A stretch of 64,000 bases of DNA from the NCBI GenBank assembly GCA_039177505.1, contig JBCDFR010000018.1, positions 5,991 to 69,990 on the forward strand. Reading direction: 5' to 3'. This stretch comes from JABSQH01 sp039177505. Lineage in GTDB: Bacteria; Actinomycetota; Acidimicrobiia; Acidimicrobiales; Ilumatobacteraceae. The position numbers and the translations under genes are program-made. Numbering within the stretch: the first letter of the stretch is position 1; every line of letters begins with the position of its first letter. The notes beneath the pieces are model-generated. The model did not search any database and was not told the DNA's origin. It was given only the letters and a program-made list of their open reading frames with translations. Positions 18,134-27,512 of the stretch are shown here, piece by piece.

Positions 18134-18204
18134 CTCTCCATCATGACCGATCCCGAGCGCCTCGTTGAGGCCGTATGCACAGGAATCCGGTAAGACTGTC
18201 GCTC

Positions 18205-19692
18205 ATGTCAGACGCCAGCGATGCCGTATCCGCAGTCGACGTCTCCGTCGCCGCATCTGTACCCGCGACCACGGGTGCGACCGGGTACGCCGTGGCCACG
18301 AAGGGCTCGGTGCCGCGCGCTCTCGGCGTCAACCGCGCCGGACTCGAGGCGAACGGCTTCAAGGGAGGCGTCGGCGAGACGCTTGCGGTGCCGAACGGCG
18401 ATGGGACGGCGATCGCCGTCGGTGTCGGCGACGCCGACGCGATCGACGCCGCAGCGCTGCGGACTGCTGCTGCTGCATTCGCCCGTGCGGCCTCGAAACA
18501 CCGGGCGCTGGCGACCAACCTCGCCGACGTCGACGGCGTGACGCCGGCGATTGCCGGACAGGCAGTCGCTGAAGGGGTGCTGCTGGCGTCGTATCGCTAC
18601 GTCGGTTTGAAGAATGACGCCAAGGCCGCTTCGAACTTGGCGGCGCTCACCCTCGTCGCCGGCGCGAAGCGCAGGTCGGCGGTCGGCGACGGCGCCGCCC
18701 GCGGCCAGGTCATCGCCACCGCCGCCGCGCTCGCACGGGAGCTGGCCAACACGCCGCCCACTCACTTGAACGCCAAGGACATCGCCGACCGTGCCGTTGC
18801 GATCGGTGCCGACACGTCGCTCACCGTCGAGGTGTTCAACGCCGATGATCTCGCACAGATGGGTTGCGGTGGCATCCTGGGCGTCAACCGCGGATCGACC
18901 GAGCCGCCACGGATGGTAAAGATCACCTACTCGCCGCGTCGTCCCAACGGCCACCTGATCCTGGTCGGCAAGGGCGTGATGTACGACTCGGGCGGTATTT
19001 CGCTGAAACCGAGTGACGCGATGCACCAGGTGATGAAGATGGACATGTCGGGTGCAGCCGCCGTGCTCTCGACGATGTCGGCGCTGCCCGCGTTGCGAGG
19101 CCGCACCAAGGTCACCGGCTACCTCATGTGCACCGACAACATGCCTTCGGGAAGCGCGCTGAAGCTCGGTGACGTGCTCACGATGCGCAACGGTAAGACC
19201 GTAGAGATCCACAACACCGATGCCGAGGGTCGCCTCGTGCTGGCCGATGGGTTGTCGCTGGCGGTCGAAGAGGAGCCCGATGCGATCGTCGACGTCGCCA
19301 CCCTCACCGGTTCGGCGCTCGGTGCACTGGGTCCGGAGGTCGCTGCGCTGCTCGGTTCGAATCAATCGTTCATCGACCAGGTGAAGGCGAGCGGCGATAC
19401 CGTCGACGAACCGCTATGGCAGTTGCCCCTCGAACGCGGCCGCTACCGCAAGATGCTCGACTCGGTGGTGGCCGACATGCGCAACATCGGCGGACCGTAC
19501 GCCGGGGCGATCACCGCGTCGATCTTTCTCAGCGAGTTCACCGGCGACGTGCCCTGGGCTCACCTCGACATCGCTGGACCGATGAAGGTCGACGCCGATC
19601 GGGGCATCTACGCCAAGGGGGCGACCGGCTTCGGGACCCGGACGTTGATCGAATTGGCGACCAACTTCACGCCGCCGAACACCGCGAGCTGA
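18205..19692 (+). CDS. pepA: Leucyl aminopeptidase (M17)
   Basis: A 495-residue cytosolic M17 aminopeptidase, which removes N-terminal residues with two divalent metals. The variable N-terminal domain (about 1-165) is followed by the catalytic domain: ELANTPPTHLNAKDIADRA, then VGKGVMYDSGGISLKPS carrying the metal/catalytic Lys and Asp, then MKMDMSGAA, and signature NTDAEGRL (near 337). Length and motifs fit a functional hexameric enzyme. The ATG at 18205 gives a normal N-terminus. Confidence 0.93.
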   Translation: MSDASDAVSAVDVSVAASVPATTGATGYAVATKGSVPRALGVNRAGLEANGFKGGVGETLAVPNGDGTAIAVGVGDADAIDAAALRTAAAAFARAASKHRALATNLADVDGVTPAIAGQAVAEGVLLASYRYVGLKNDAKAASNLAALTLVAGAKRRSAVGDGAARGQVIATAAALARELANTPPTHLNAKDIADRAVAIGADTSLTVEVFNADDLAQMGCGGILGVNRGSTEPPRMVKITYSPRRPNGHLILVGKGVMYDSGGISLKPSDAMHQVMKMDMSGAAAVLSTMSALPALRGRTKVTGYLMCTDNMPSGSALKLGDVLTMRNGKTVEIHNTDAEGRLVLADGLSLAVEEEPDAIVDVATLTGSALGALGPEVAALLGSNQSFIDQVKASGDTVDEPLWQLPLERGRYRKMLDSVVADMRNIGGPYAGAITASIFLSEFTGDVPWAHLDIAGPMKVDADRGIYAKGATGFGTRTLIELATNFTPPNTAS

Positions 19693-19702
19693 CCCGAGTC
19701 CG

Positions 19703-21160
19703 TTGACCGGTCGGGGGCCATCGCGGCCCAACATCATCTTCATCATGAGCGACGACCACGCTGCTCACGCGATCTCGGCGTACGGCTCGCGGATCAACAC
19801 GACGCCGCACATCGATCGCCTCGCCCACGAGGGGATGAGATTCGACTCGTGCTTCTGCACCAACTCGATCTGCACGCCGAGTCGGGCGTCGATCCTCACC
19901 GGCACGTACAACCACGTCAACGGGGTCACCACCTTGGTCACGCCGATGGACAACCGACTCGACACGTTTCCCAAGCGACTGCAGTCGGCCGGCTACCAAA
20001 CAGCGATCTTCGGCAAGTGGCATCTCGGTCACGGTCCAGATCACGACCCGACCGGCTTCGATCGATGGCGAGTCCTCCCCGGGCAGGGGCACTACCACAA
20101 CCCCGTGATGCTGCAGCCTCGTCCCGACGACCGCGGGCACACGATCATCGAGCGCGGTGGCTATGTCACCGATCTGATCACCGACGACTCGCTGCGCTGG
20201 CTCGATCGCCGTGATCCCGAGCGTCCTTTTGCGCTGCTGTGCCACCACAAAGCACCCCACCGCACATGGGAGCCTGCGCCGCGCCACTTCACGATGTACG
20301 ACGACGTCGAGATCCCTGAGCCCGAGACGCTGTTCGACGACCACACCGGGCGAGCCGAGGTGGTCAAGGCGATGCGCATGCGCATCCTGGACCTCGACCC
20401 GATCGTGGATTTGAAGGCTCCGGTACCACGCGGGTTGAGTGAAGACGACGAAGTGAGCTGGCGATATCAGCGCTACATCAAGGACTACCTACGCGTCGTG
20501 GCGGCGGTCGACGACGGCGTGGGCCGCATTCTCGACTGGCTCGACGACAACGGTCTCTGCGATGACACGATCGTGATCTACACCTCCGATCAGGGGTTCT
20601 TTCTCGGCGATCACGGATGGTTCGACAAACGACTGATGTACGAGGAGTCACTGTGCATGCCGTTCCTCGTGCGCTACCCGCGTCTGGTCGAGGCGGGCTC
20701 GACGACGGCCGAGATGGCGCTGAACGTCGACGTCGCGCCGACGCTGCTGGAGCTGGCGGGACTCGACGTCCCCGAGGCGGTGCAGGGTGACAGCCTCACG
20801 CCATTGCTGCGCGGCGAGCGACCGGCGAATTGGCGCCAGTCGATGTACTACCGGTACTGGATGCACGATGATGACGCCCATGCCGTCCCCGCGCACTACG
20901 GCGTGCGAACACACGGGCACAAGCTGATCGGCTACTACAACGACCCGCTCGACCAGCCCGGGGCGAATGAACCTGCCGGTCCACCCGAGTGGGAGCTGTT
21001 CGACCTCGAGGCTGATCCGGCCGAACTACACAACGTGATCACCGAGCCGGCGTACCGCGACGTCGCGCACGCACTCGCTGCCGAGCTCGACCGGCTGCAA
21101 CGCAATCTCGGCGACGCCCCTCATCCGGAGGCGACGGCCGCGCTCGAGGCGCTCCTGTAG
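19703..21160 (+). CDS. Sulfatase (type I, formylglycine-dependent)
   Basis: A 485-residue alkaline-phosphatase-fold sulfatase. Seen: RPNIIFIMSDDHAAHAISAYG (metal-binding Asp pair), then CTPSRASILTG near residue 56, which is the C-x-P-x-R formylglycine site. FGKWHLGHGP, HHKAPHRTWEP and YTSDQGFFLGDHGWFDKRL supply further metal and sulfate ligands. No secretion signal is evident. It needs a formylglycine-generating enzyme, which is not in this window. The start is uncertain: TTG at 19703 is the only usual initiator upstream of the first strand. A hairpin follows. Confidence 0.88.
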   Translation: MTGRGPSRPNIIFIMSDDHAAHAISAYGSRINTTPHIDRLAHEGMRFDSCFCTNSICTPSRASILTGTYNHVNGVTTLVTPMDNRLDTFPKRLQSAGYQTAIFGKWHLGHGPDHDPTGFDRWRVLPGQGHYHNPVMLQPRPDDRGHTIIERGGYVTDLITDDSLRWLDRRDPERPFALLCHHKAPHRTWEPAPRHFTMYDDVEIPEPETLFDDHTGRAEVVKAMRMRILDLDPIVDLKAPVPRGLSEDDEVSWRYQRYIKDYLRVVAAVDDGVGRILDWLDDNGLCDDTIVIYTSDQGFFLGDHGWFDKRLMYEESLCMPFLVRYPRLVEAGSTTAEMALNVDVAPTLLELAGLDVPEAVQGDSLTPLLRGERPANWRQSMYYRYWMHDDDAHAVPAHYGVRTHGHKLIGYYNDPLDQPGANEPAGPPEWELFDLEADPAELHNVITEPAYRDVAHALAAELDRLQRNLGDAPHPEATAALEALL

Positions 21161-21166
21161 CCCGGT

Positions 21167-21192
21167 CCGGCACAGCGAAAGGGGAGTGCCGG
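21167..21192. terminator. Hairpin after the sulfatase gene
   Basis: CCGGCAC (21167-21173) and GTGCCGG (21186-21192) form a 7-bp stem with a purine-rich 12-nt loop. An overlapping AGCCCGG/CCGGGCT pairing is also possible. It lies just after the sulfatase stop and before the facing membrane-protein gene. Confidence 0.5.
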
Positions 21193-21234
21193 GCTTGTCC
21201 TCCAGGCGGAATCGATGGGGTTGGCGCTCGGTGA

Positions 21235-21702
21235 TCAGGCCGAACTCGCGCGGAAATGGAGCTGTGCGGCGGCCAGGAGGCCGACGACGACAGCGATCGC
21301 GATGAGCGCAGTTGCCCCTGCGGTCAACCCTGCGGTAATGACGAGCACCGTGCCGAGCACCCACCCGATATCGGCGATCGACACCGCAAGCGCCCACGCA
21401 CGGAGCCGACCTCGATACTCCACACGGCGGATCGCGAGTACCGCGGCGGCGAACCCGACGAGTACCGCCCCGGCGACGCAGATGATTGCTGTGTCGACGT
21501 CGAGACGTTCCCCGATGGTTGCCGCTGCGACGATGGCGCCGGCGCCCGAGGCCGCCGAGAACGCGGCGTTCGCGCCGAGCGCGGTGCGAAGATACCGCTC
21601 GGCGCGCGCGGTCCCAGGATGGTCCGTCCGCCAGGTGCCGCTCGAGTGATCGGGAGCAGAGGTCTGAGCCGAAGTTGGTGTCATGGTGTCGAGCATGCGC
21701 AT
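21235..21702 (-). CDS. Hypothetical four-helix membrane protein
   Basis: A 155-residue protein with a polar N-terminus and four predicted membrane helices: GANAAFSAASGAGAIVAAA, DTAIICVAGAVLVGFAAAVL, LRAWALAVSIADIGWVLGTV and LTAGATALIAIAVVVGLLA. Basic loops (RRVEYRGRLR) lie between helices 2 and 3. It may be related to small SPW/DoxX-like membrane proteins, but no signature was found and function is unknown. ATG codons at 21702, 21696 and 21684 are all possible starts. It is 22 nt downstream of the next minus-strand gene and probably co-transcribed. Confidence 0.65.
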   Translation of the reverse strand: MRMLDTMTPTSAQTSAPDHSSGTWRTDHPGTARAERYLRTALGANAAFSAASGAGAIVAAATIGERLDVDTAIICVAGAVLVGFAAAVLAIRRVEYRGRLRAWALAVSIADIGWVLGTVLVITAGLTAGATALIAIAVVVGLLAAAQLHFRASSA

Positions 21703-21724
21703 CGTCGGTCGTCGATGCGATGAC

Positions 21725-22441
21725 CTACGAGGTCATGGTGCGGGACGCGATCGAGCGTTCTGACGAGACGCCACGTCGGTCGCCGGTCTCCGTGTCGCCC
21801 GCCGCCGCGTCGGCAGCGACGAGTCGCTCGTTGTCGGCGACCGTGGCGGCAGTGGTGCGGTCGATGCCGAGCGCAACGAGACGATGCTCGACCTCGTCGC
21901 AGCCATCGCCGCACTCGCGCAGTGCGATGGCCAGTCGGTGGGCGCGAGTCAGTCCGTCGAGCGTGACGACTTCTGTCAGCCATGTGTCGTGGTCCTCGCG
22001 CACGGTCGCTGGGAGGCGCCGAAGGTGCCGTGCGGTCACCGGAGGGAGGCGTCGGCGTATAGCGAAGCCGTCTGACAACGTGTGCGCCGCGCCGAACATG
22101 ACGCATCGTTCGAGCGCTCGACCGAATGGCGACGTCGGTCGGTCCGGCTGGTATCCGAGGCCCATCGAGCGGGCCGTAGCGGTGAGATCGAGTGGGTAGC
22201 CGTCCGGCCAACGATCGAAGCCATCGGCGAATCGCCGAAGCAGCCAGGTCGCTGTCGGCCCGAGGACGCCCAGCCAGAATGTCTCGACGTACCGCGAACG
22301 CGGATCGAATCCGGTGTCGTCGACGAGCGGGTCAACCCACGGCCTGACCATTACGGTCGTCGATTTGGCGGTCGAGGGTGTCGGAGGCGCTACCTGTTGG
22401 TCGGCGGTGGGCTCGGGACGTGCGGTCCCCGGGTGCTGCAT
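21725..22441 (-). CDS. Conserved hypothetical protein, 238 aa
   Basis: A soluble protein resembling conserved actinobacterial hypotheticals. Seen: WVDPLVDDTGFDPRSRYVE, TFWLGVLGPTATWLLRRFAD and PLDLTATARSMGLGYQ, then FGRALERCVMFGAAH and RRLPPVTARHLRRLPATVR. These suggest a helix-rich winged or RHH-like fold, but no named domain was recognised. The ATG at 22441 has an excellent RBS, GAGGAG seven bases upstream, which rules out the longer upstream open frame. It is divergent from the broken XRE regulator; the 210-bp gap between them shows no clear operator. Confidence 0.7.
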   Translation of the reverse strand: MQHPGTARPEPTADQQVAPPTPSTAKSTTVMVRPWVDPLVDDTGFDPRSRYVETFWLGVLGPTATWLLRRFADGFDRWPDGYPLDLTATARSMGLGYQPDRPTSPFGRALERCVMFGAAHTLSDGFAIRRRLPPVTARHLRRLPATVREDHDTWLTEVVTLDGLTRAHRLAIALRECGDGCDEVEHRLVALGIDRTTAATVADNERLVAADAAAGDTETGDRRGVSSERSIASRTMTS

Positions 22442-22651
22442 GAGTGAACTCCTCGAGTGTCTCGGCAGAGGTCCGAGTTCGATGCGCCTCGGCAGACAGC
22501 CGAGGTCAGCGAGGGAGGAGTCGATGCAGCGGTATGGGCGGCCGACGTCGAGCGGCGGAACGTCGATCGAGCGCGATGCTGGCTCGAGCTGCGCGTTTCG
22601 ATGACCCGAGACGTCATCGATCGGCCATCCGATCCGTCGTAGGTTCGTCTC

Positions 22652-23456
22652 ATGGCAGTGCACACCGATCCGCGGCGCTTCGGTGCCGAGCTGAAGCGGT
22701 GGCGGACCCAACGCCGCTACTCCCAGCACGAGCTGGCGTTGCGCTCGGAGGTGTCGCAGCGGCACCTGAGCTATCTGGAGAACGGTCGCAGTCGCCCCAG
22801 CCCGGAGATGATCGAACACCTGTCGATCGCGCTCGACGTCCCGCTGAGCGCCCGCAACTCGCTATTCGTCGCGGCCGGATTTGCTCCTGCGCACTCCGAG
22901 GAACCGCTCGACGGCGAGCGACTCATAGCCTCAGGAACTCACTGCAGCGTCTCGTCGACGCCCATCAGCCCTTCCCCGCCTATGTGGTCGATCGTTGCTG
23001 GAACCTGCAGCTCAGCAACGACGCTGCCGCGAATCTCACGATGCTGCTCGTCGATCCGAGTGTGGCGCTCGAGCTCGGGGGCAACATCTACGTATCGCGC
23101 TGCATCCCGACGGTCTGCGCCGACACGTCCCCAACTGGCCGATGGTCGCGGCGTCGCTGCTCGATCGCGTGCAGCGTGAGTGCGAGCTCGACCCGAGTGA
23201 CACTGAGCTCGCTGCATTGGCGGCCTACGTTCGGGAGTATCCGGGGATGGACGTTCTCCCGCGCGGCGCCGGCCCGGTCGGCGACCAGCTGCTGACAGAG
23301 CTGCACGTGATGATCGACGGTCGCACGGTGCGGCTGTACACCACGGTGATGGCGTTCACAGCCGCTGCCGATACCACTGCGGCGGAGATCCGGTTGGAGA
23401 CCCTGCTGCCAGCAGACAGCTCGAGCGAGCAGGTACTGCGCGACCTCACCAGCTGA
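22652..23456 (+). pseudogene. XRE-family regulator with MmyB-like ligand domain, two frameshifts
   Basis: Three frames read in succession give one normal protein. The XRE helix-turn-helix (RRYSQHELALRSEVSQRHLS and LENGRSRPS) runs in the first frame to about 22920. LQRLVDAHQPFPAYVVDRC and NLQLSNDAAANLTMLLVD follow in the second frame to about 23090. ALHPDGLRRHVPNWPMVA through VYTTVMAF-like text then runs in the third to the TGA at 23456. Each shift is consistent with loss of one base. Full-length members are about 265-290 residues. Either a recent double inactivation or sequencing errors explains it. All residues outside the two sites look conserved. Confidence 0.8.
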
Positions 23457-23492
23457 GCCGGCGGTGGCAGCTGTGGTCCGTGGTGAGCAGAT

Positions 23493-23521
23493 GTAACCGT
23501 GGTCTCAGAGACCAGCGTTAC
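23493..23521. terminator. Palindromic terminator between convergent genes
   Basis: Two 14-nt arms (23493-23506 and 23508-23521) are complementary except for a central CG/GC mismatch, around a single A. The ends are GTAAC/GTTAC and the inner part TGGTCTC/GAGACCA. It lies between the broken XRE gene and the facing secreted-protein gene. Confidence 0.6.
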
Positions 23522-23526
23522 ACGCG

Positions 23527-24183
23527 TCAGCCGCGGAGGATCGGGCCCATCGCCGAGATCAGCGACTGCAGCTCGGCCCGGCGGCGGTTGACCACCTGCA
23601 CCGACTCGGCCACGAGCGTGGCGTCTGGCTCTTGTTGGTTGCGCAGCTGAAGCGACGTGTCGAGCGCTCCCGACAGCAACGAGACCGACTGGCCGAGACG
23701 ACCCCAGGCCTCGGGGTTCGAGCGGGCCGCTTGCTGTTGAGCGCCGATCACGATGCCGTCGACGCGACTGCGGTCGACCGTCCAGCGTTGCTGTGCCTGC
23801 GCAGGGGGAGCTGCTTGGAGCTCGAGCGACAGCTGATCGTGGAACCACTGCGCCGTGCCCAGCAACTCGATTTCGTAGTCGTTGCTGCGCGGAGCGGCGG
23901 CGGACGCGGCAGCCTCCGATGGCCGCCGACGTGAGGCGAGCGCCGCCAGGATGGCGATCAAGATGATCGCCAACGTGGCGACGATCGCGATTGGGCCCCA
24001 GTCGATGTCGCTGCCGCCATTGTCGGGTGAGGTCGTGGTGGCAGGCGCAGCCGTGGTCTCCGGGGACGTCGTCGTGTCTGGTGAGGTGGTGGTATCGGGA
24101 CTCGCAGCAACCGTGCCTGCGACGATCAACGAACCGCAGGCGACGGTTGCGCCGGCAATCAGCCGGGCGCAGGCACTGGTCAT
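23527..24183 (-). CDS. Membrane-anchored protein with Thr/Pro-rich extracellular segment
   Basis: A 218-residue protein of unknown family. Seen: a signal-like N-terminus (ARLIAGATVACGSLIVAGTVA) and a short repeat region of the form SPDTTT-SPDTTT-SPETT (about 28-55). A membrane helix follows (GPIAIVATLAIILIAILAAL, about 64-83), then a basic stop-transfer and a helical C-terminal domain with SLELQAAPPAQAQQRW and SLLSGALDTSLQLRNQQ. With a cleaved signal, the Thr-rich part is outside and the helical domain in the cytosol. It follows prfC on the same strand. Confidence 0.65.
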   Translation of the reverse strand: MTSACARLIAGATVACGSLIVAGTVAASPDTTTSPDTTTSPETTAAPATTTSPDNGGSDIDWGPIAIVATLAIILIAILAALASRRRPSEAAASAAAPRSNDYEIELLGTAQWFHDQLSLELQAAPPAQAQQRWTVDRSRVDGIVIGAQQQAARSNPEAWGRLGQSVSLLSGALDTSLQLRNQQEPDATLVAESVQVVNRRRAELQSLISAMGPILRG

Positions 24184-24240
24184 GGTCCGCCACCATAGGA
24201 GCTGGTCGCACGGCGATGGCGGCTCTCGACCGCGTTCGGC

Positions 24241-25821
24241 TCAACCGGCGATGATGTGGTCGAGCACGAGTTCGGGCTCGTTCTGCTCGATGCGCTGTAG
24301 TGCGTACTTGTTCTCGAACAACGCGACGAGCGCACTGTCCTGACGGGCCAGGATGCGAACCCCGGGCTTCTCGCGCAGCACGTCGGCCGAGGCCGTGTCG
24401 GTGAGCCGGATTGCCTGATACGGCGCGGAGGAGAGCTCGATTCGTGCGTTGAACTCGATGTCGAGGCGGTTGGCGAACACGTCGAACTGCAGTTGCCCGA
24501 CTGCGGCGAGCACCGGCGACGCATCGCCCCAATCGGGGTCGCGCAGCACCTGGACCACGCCCTCTTCGTCGAGCTGATCGAGGCCCTTGCGGAACTGTTT
24601 CGACTTGCCGGTGTCGACCGGGTGAGCGGTGGCGAACACTTCGGGGGCGAACTGTGGGATGCCGGGGAAGTCGACCTTGGCGCCGTTCTCGTCGTACAAC
24701 GAGTCGCCGATGTTGAGTCCGGTCGCATTCACCAGCCCGACGACGTCGCCCGGGAAGGCTTCGTCGATGGTGGTCCGCTCGGCGCCGAACACGGTCGAGG
24801 CGTACTTCGTGGCGAACGGCCTTCCGGTACGTGCGCAGGTCATGACCATGCCGCGGTCGAAGCGCCCTGAGCAGATGCGGGCAAACGCGATGCGGTCGCG
24901 GTGGTTGCGGTCCATGTTGGCCTGCACCTTGAACACGAATGCCGAGCAGGGTTCGTCGAGATGGCGGGGCTTGCCATCGCGGTCATCGCGCGGCGCCGGT
25001 GCCGGAGCGAGATCGACGACCGCGTCCAACAGGTGGCGGACCCCGAAGTTGGTGAGGGCGGAGCCCGCGAACACCGGTGTCGACTCGCCAGCCAGGAAGC
25101 TCGGAAGGTCGACGTCGGCCTCCATTGCGCTCAGGAGCTCGATCTGCTCGACGGCCTGTTCCCAGGCGGGGCCCTCTTCAGCCGCGGCGCGCTCGACGGG
25201 TACGTCCTCTTCGGGCGCGATCTGCGCGCCACGGGCGGTGCGGGTGTACCTCGTGAAGATGTCGGAGCGTCGGTCGAACACCCCGCGCAGGTCGCCGTAG
25301 GTGCCCACTGGCCACGTCGCCGGGGTTGGTCGAAGATCGATCTGCTCCTCGATCTGATCGAGCAGCTCGAGCGGATCCATGCCGGGCCGGTCGAACTTGT
25401 TGAGGAACGTGATCACCGGCAGGTTCCGCGATCGGCAGACCTCGAACAGCTTCAAGGTCTGAGGCTCGATGCCCTTGGCCGAGTCGAGCACCATCACCAC
25501 GGCATCGACGGCGGCGAGCACCCGGTAGGTGTCTTCGGAGAAGTCGCGGTGGCCAGGGGTGTCGAGCAGGTTGAGTTCGTGGTCGCGGTAGGGGAAGTTG
25601 AGCGCCGTCGAGGTGATCGAGATCCCTCGCTTCTGCTCCATGTCCATCCAGTCCGAGGTCGCCGCACGGCGGCCCTCGTGAGCCTTGACGGCGCCCCCGG
25701 CGGTGATCGCTCCGGCGTACAGGAGGAATTTCTCGGTGAGGGTGGTCTTTCCCGCGTCGGGGTGGCTGATGATCGCGAACGTGCGCCGCCGCGCCGCCTC
25801 GGACATCACCTGTTCAGACAC
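24241..25821 (-). CDS. prfC: Peptide chain release factor 3
   Basis: A 526-residue translational GTPase that recycles RF1/RF2 from the ribosome. Seen: G1 SHPDAGKTTLTEKFLLYAG, G2 region QKRGISITSTALNF, G3 LLDTPGHRDFSEDTYR, G4 FLNKFDRPG, then domain 2/3 blocks MDRNHRDRIAFARICSGRF and VGQLQFDVFANRLDIE. Length is normal for RF3. The GTG at 25821 is supported by TAGCGT located 7 nt upstream on the minus strand, a leaderless-promoter arrangement; an ATG at 25806 is the alternative. Confidence 0.95.
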   Translation of the reverse strand: MSEQVMSEAARRRTFAIISHPDAGKTTLTEKFLLYAGAITAGGAVKAHEGRRAATSDWMDMEQKRGISITSTALNFPYRDHELNLLDTPGHRDFSEDTYRVLAAVDAVVMVLDSAKGIEPQTLKLFEVCRSRNLPVITFLNKFDRPGMDPLELLDQIEEQIDLRPTPATWPVGTYGDLRGVFDRRSDIFTRYTRTARGAQIAPEEDVPVERAAAEEGPAWEQAVEQIELLSAMEADVDLPSFLAGESTPVFAGSALTNFGVRHLLDAVVDLAPAPAPRDDRDGKPRHLDEPCSAFVFKVQANMDRNHRDRIAFARICSGRFDRGMVMTCARTGRPFATKYASTVFGAERTTIDEAFPGDVVGLVNATGLNIGDSLYDENGAKVDFPGIPQFAPEVFATAHPVDTGKSKQFRKGLDQLDEEGVVQVLRDPDWGDASPVLAAVGQLQFDVFANRLDIEFNARIELSSAPYQAIRLTDTASADVLREKPGVRILARQDSALVALFENKYALQRIEQNEPELVLDHIIAG

Positions 25822-25828
25822 CGAGTCG

Positions 25829-25834
25829 ACGCTA
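25829..25834 (-). promoter_or_regulatory. TAGCGT -10-like element for prfC
   Basis: On the minus strand TAGCGT (TAnnnT) ends 7 nt before the GTG at 25821, and no Shine-Dalgarno is present. This fits a leaderless prfC transcript. Confidence 0.4.
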
Positions 25835-25840
25835 CCGGCG

Positions 25841-26680
25841 CTACGCGTCGGCGCGGAGCCAAGCGGTCGGCCCTATCGCGAAGTGCGGCGTGAGCGTCGG
25901 GTCGAGTAGACGCACCGTTGTTGCGAGGTCGAGCAGTGGGAGCGACACGCACCCGCTCGTTGGCTTGGTTGTTCCGCTCTCGGTGTACGAATGGCGGTGG
26001 AGGAAGATCGCTGCTGCGTAGGGCGGCTCGCCGGGTTCGTCGCCTGAGACGGGATCGAGATTGGCCCCGATCACCGCTGCGTGGGCGTACACATCGCCGA
26101 ACCGCGGGAGCCATTCGTCCTCCGGGCCGGGACACCCCGGGCGCGCGACCAGCCGCTGGTAGTCAGCGGTGTTCGGTGTGGCCCCCCAACAGTCCTCCGG
26201 GCGGACGTTGCGGTAGCTCACACCTGGCCGGACGCCGGGATCGGGCCGGTTGCCGAACACGTTCACTCGTTCCCCGTCCCAGGCGGTGACCTCGCCGAGG
26301 GGAAAGACACCCGCTGGAGTCGTGCCATCGCCCGATCGGCGCTCGACGAGCGGGCGCGTGCCGGTCCGCCCGAAGCGCGCGATCTGCGGCTCGGTCTGAC
26401 AGACCCACTGCCCGTTGGCGCGGCGGGCGGCGGTGAACGCGGTGCCAGTGGTGTCGGCGAAGGTGTCGGTGGCCAGCACGACGAATTGGCGGACCTCGGG
26501 GTGCCGAGCCTCGAGTGCGTCGACCGTCTCGAGATCGCAGATGGCGCCGTCGCGCCATTGGATGTCGCGCGCTGCGGCTTCGGTCGGCGAGGCCGGTCGT
26601 GCGACGTCGTCGAGCGCCGGCGCGGCGAGCAGCGTCGACGGGCCGACCAACGTCAGCACGACCGTGACTGCGAGCAGCAT
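25841..26680 (-). CDS. Secreted YkuD-like L,D-transpeptidase-fold protein
   Basis: A 279-residue exported protein. It has a signal sequence MLLAVTVVLTLVGPSTLLAA, then a region resembling the COG3786 YkuD-related family: QFVVLATDTFADTTGTAFTA, RSGDGTTPAGVFPLGEVTAW, and the C-terminal FLHRHSYTESG..PTSGCVSLPLLDL. The His and SGCVSL segments match the catalytic His/Cys arrangement of L,D-transpeptidases. A role in peptidoglycan crosslinking or carboxypeptidase action is inferred. The ATG at 26680 gives a short signal peptide; upstream GTG codons are possible. It is divergent from the sirtuin. Confidence 0.72.
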   Translation of the reverse strand: MLLAVTVVLTLVGPSTLLAAPALDDVARPASPTEAAARDIQWRDGAICDLETVDALEARHPEVRQFVVLATDTFADTTGTAFTAARRANGQWVCQTEPQIARFGRTGTRPLVERRSGDGTTPAGVFPLGEVTAWDGERVNVFGNRPDPGVRPGVSYRNVRPEDCWGATPNTADYQRLVARPGCPGPEDEWLPRFGDVYAHAAVIGANLDPVSGDEPGEPPYAAAIFLHRHSYTESGTTKPTSGCVSLPLLDLATTVRLLDPTLTPHFAIGPTAWLRADA

Positions 26681-26747
26681 GCGCACACGAGTGAGTCTCG
26701 CACGGTGACGGGCCGCCACCACAGGTGCGGCAGGTAGCGTCCACGCG

Positions 26748-27512
26748 GTGTCCGACGCAGCGCTGCCACCGATGACGCTCGCCGCCCGCAGTGTGATCGC
26801 CGACGCCGAGCGTGTGGTGGTGTTGACCGGCGCAGGCATCTCGACCGATTCGGGCATTCCCGACTTTCGCGGTCCCAACGGGTTGTGGACCAAGAACCCG
26901 AAAGCCGAGAAGGCTGCCGACATCTCGCACTACCTCAACGATCGGGAGGTGCGGCTGGCGGCCTGGCAGAACCGGCTGACCACTCCGGCATGGGAGGCGC
27001 AGCCCAACGCGGGTCACGAGGCCATCGTCGAACTGGAGCGGCGGGGAAAGCTCCATGCAGTGGTGACACAGAACATCGACGGGCTGCACCAGAAGGCCGG
27101 CAACGACCCCGATCGCGTCATCGAGGTGCACGGCACGATCTGGTTCAGTCGGTGCTGGGAGTGCGACGACCGTCGACCGATGGCCGAGACGCTCGACCGA
27201 GTGCGCGCCGGAGAAGACGATCCGCCGTGTCTCGTCTGTGGTGGGATCCTGAAGAGCGACACCATCAGTTTCGGTCAGGCGCTGGTACCGGAGGTGATCG
27301 AGCGGGCGCTGCGCGTCAGCGAAGAGAGCGACGTGCTGCTTGCGGTCGGTTCGACCCTCAGCGTTTTCCCGGCTGCGAACTGTGTCCCCCGGGCCAAGGC
27401 CGGTGGCGCCACCGTGGTGATCGTCAACGGCGATGAGACCGGCATGGATCGTTACGCCGACCACCTGCTGATCGGTTCGATCAGCGACGTGTTGCCGGCG
27501 CTGGTCGGCTGA
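26748..27512 (+). CDS. cobB: Sirtuin NAD-dependent protein deacylase
   Basis: A 254-residue class III deacylase. Seen: the NAD-binding GAGISTDSGIPDFRG (about 28-42), QNIDGLHQKAG with the Asn/Asp pair, the catalytic His in VIEVHGTIW, and a zinc site from CWEC and CLVC. VGSTLSVFPAAN and IVNGDETG follow. It removes acyl groups from lysines; the preferred acyl group cannot be read. The start is GTG. Its last 32 bases overlap the 3' end of the convergent EamA gene. Confidence 0.92.
   Translation: MSDAALPPMTLAARSVIADAERVVVLTGAGISTDSGIPDFRGPNGLWTKNPKAEKAADISHYLNDREVRLAAWQNRLTTPAWEAQPNAGHEAIVELERRGKLHAVVTQNIDGLHQKAGNDPDRVIEVHGTIWFSRCWECDDRRPMAETLDRVRAGEDDPPCLVCGGILKSDTISFGQALVPEVIERALRVSEESDVLLAVGSTLSVFPAANCVPRAKAGGATVVIVNGDETGMDRYADHLLIGSISDVLPALVG

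Noticed and set aside
23225..24532. A 435-codon minus-strand open frame
   Set aside because: It is Arg/His-rich shadow text crossing prfC, the Thr-rich protein and the broken regulator; no domain was recognised.
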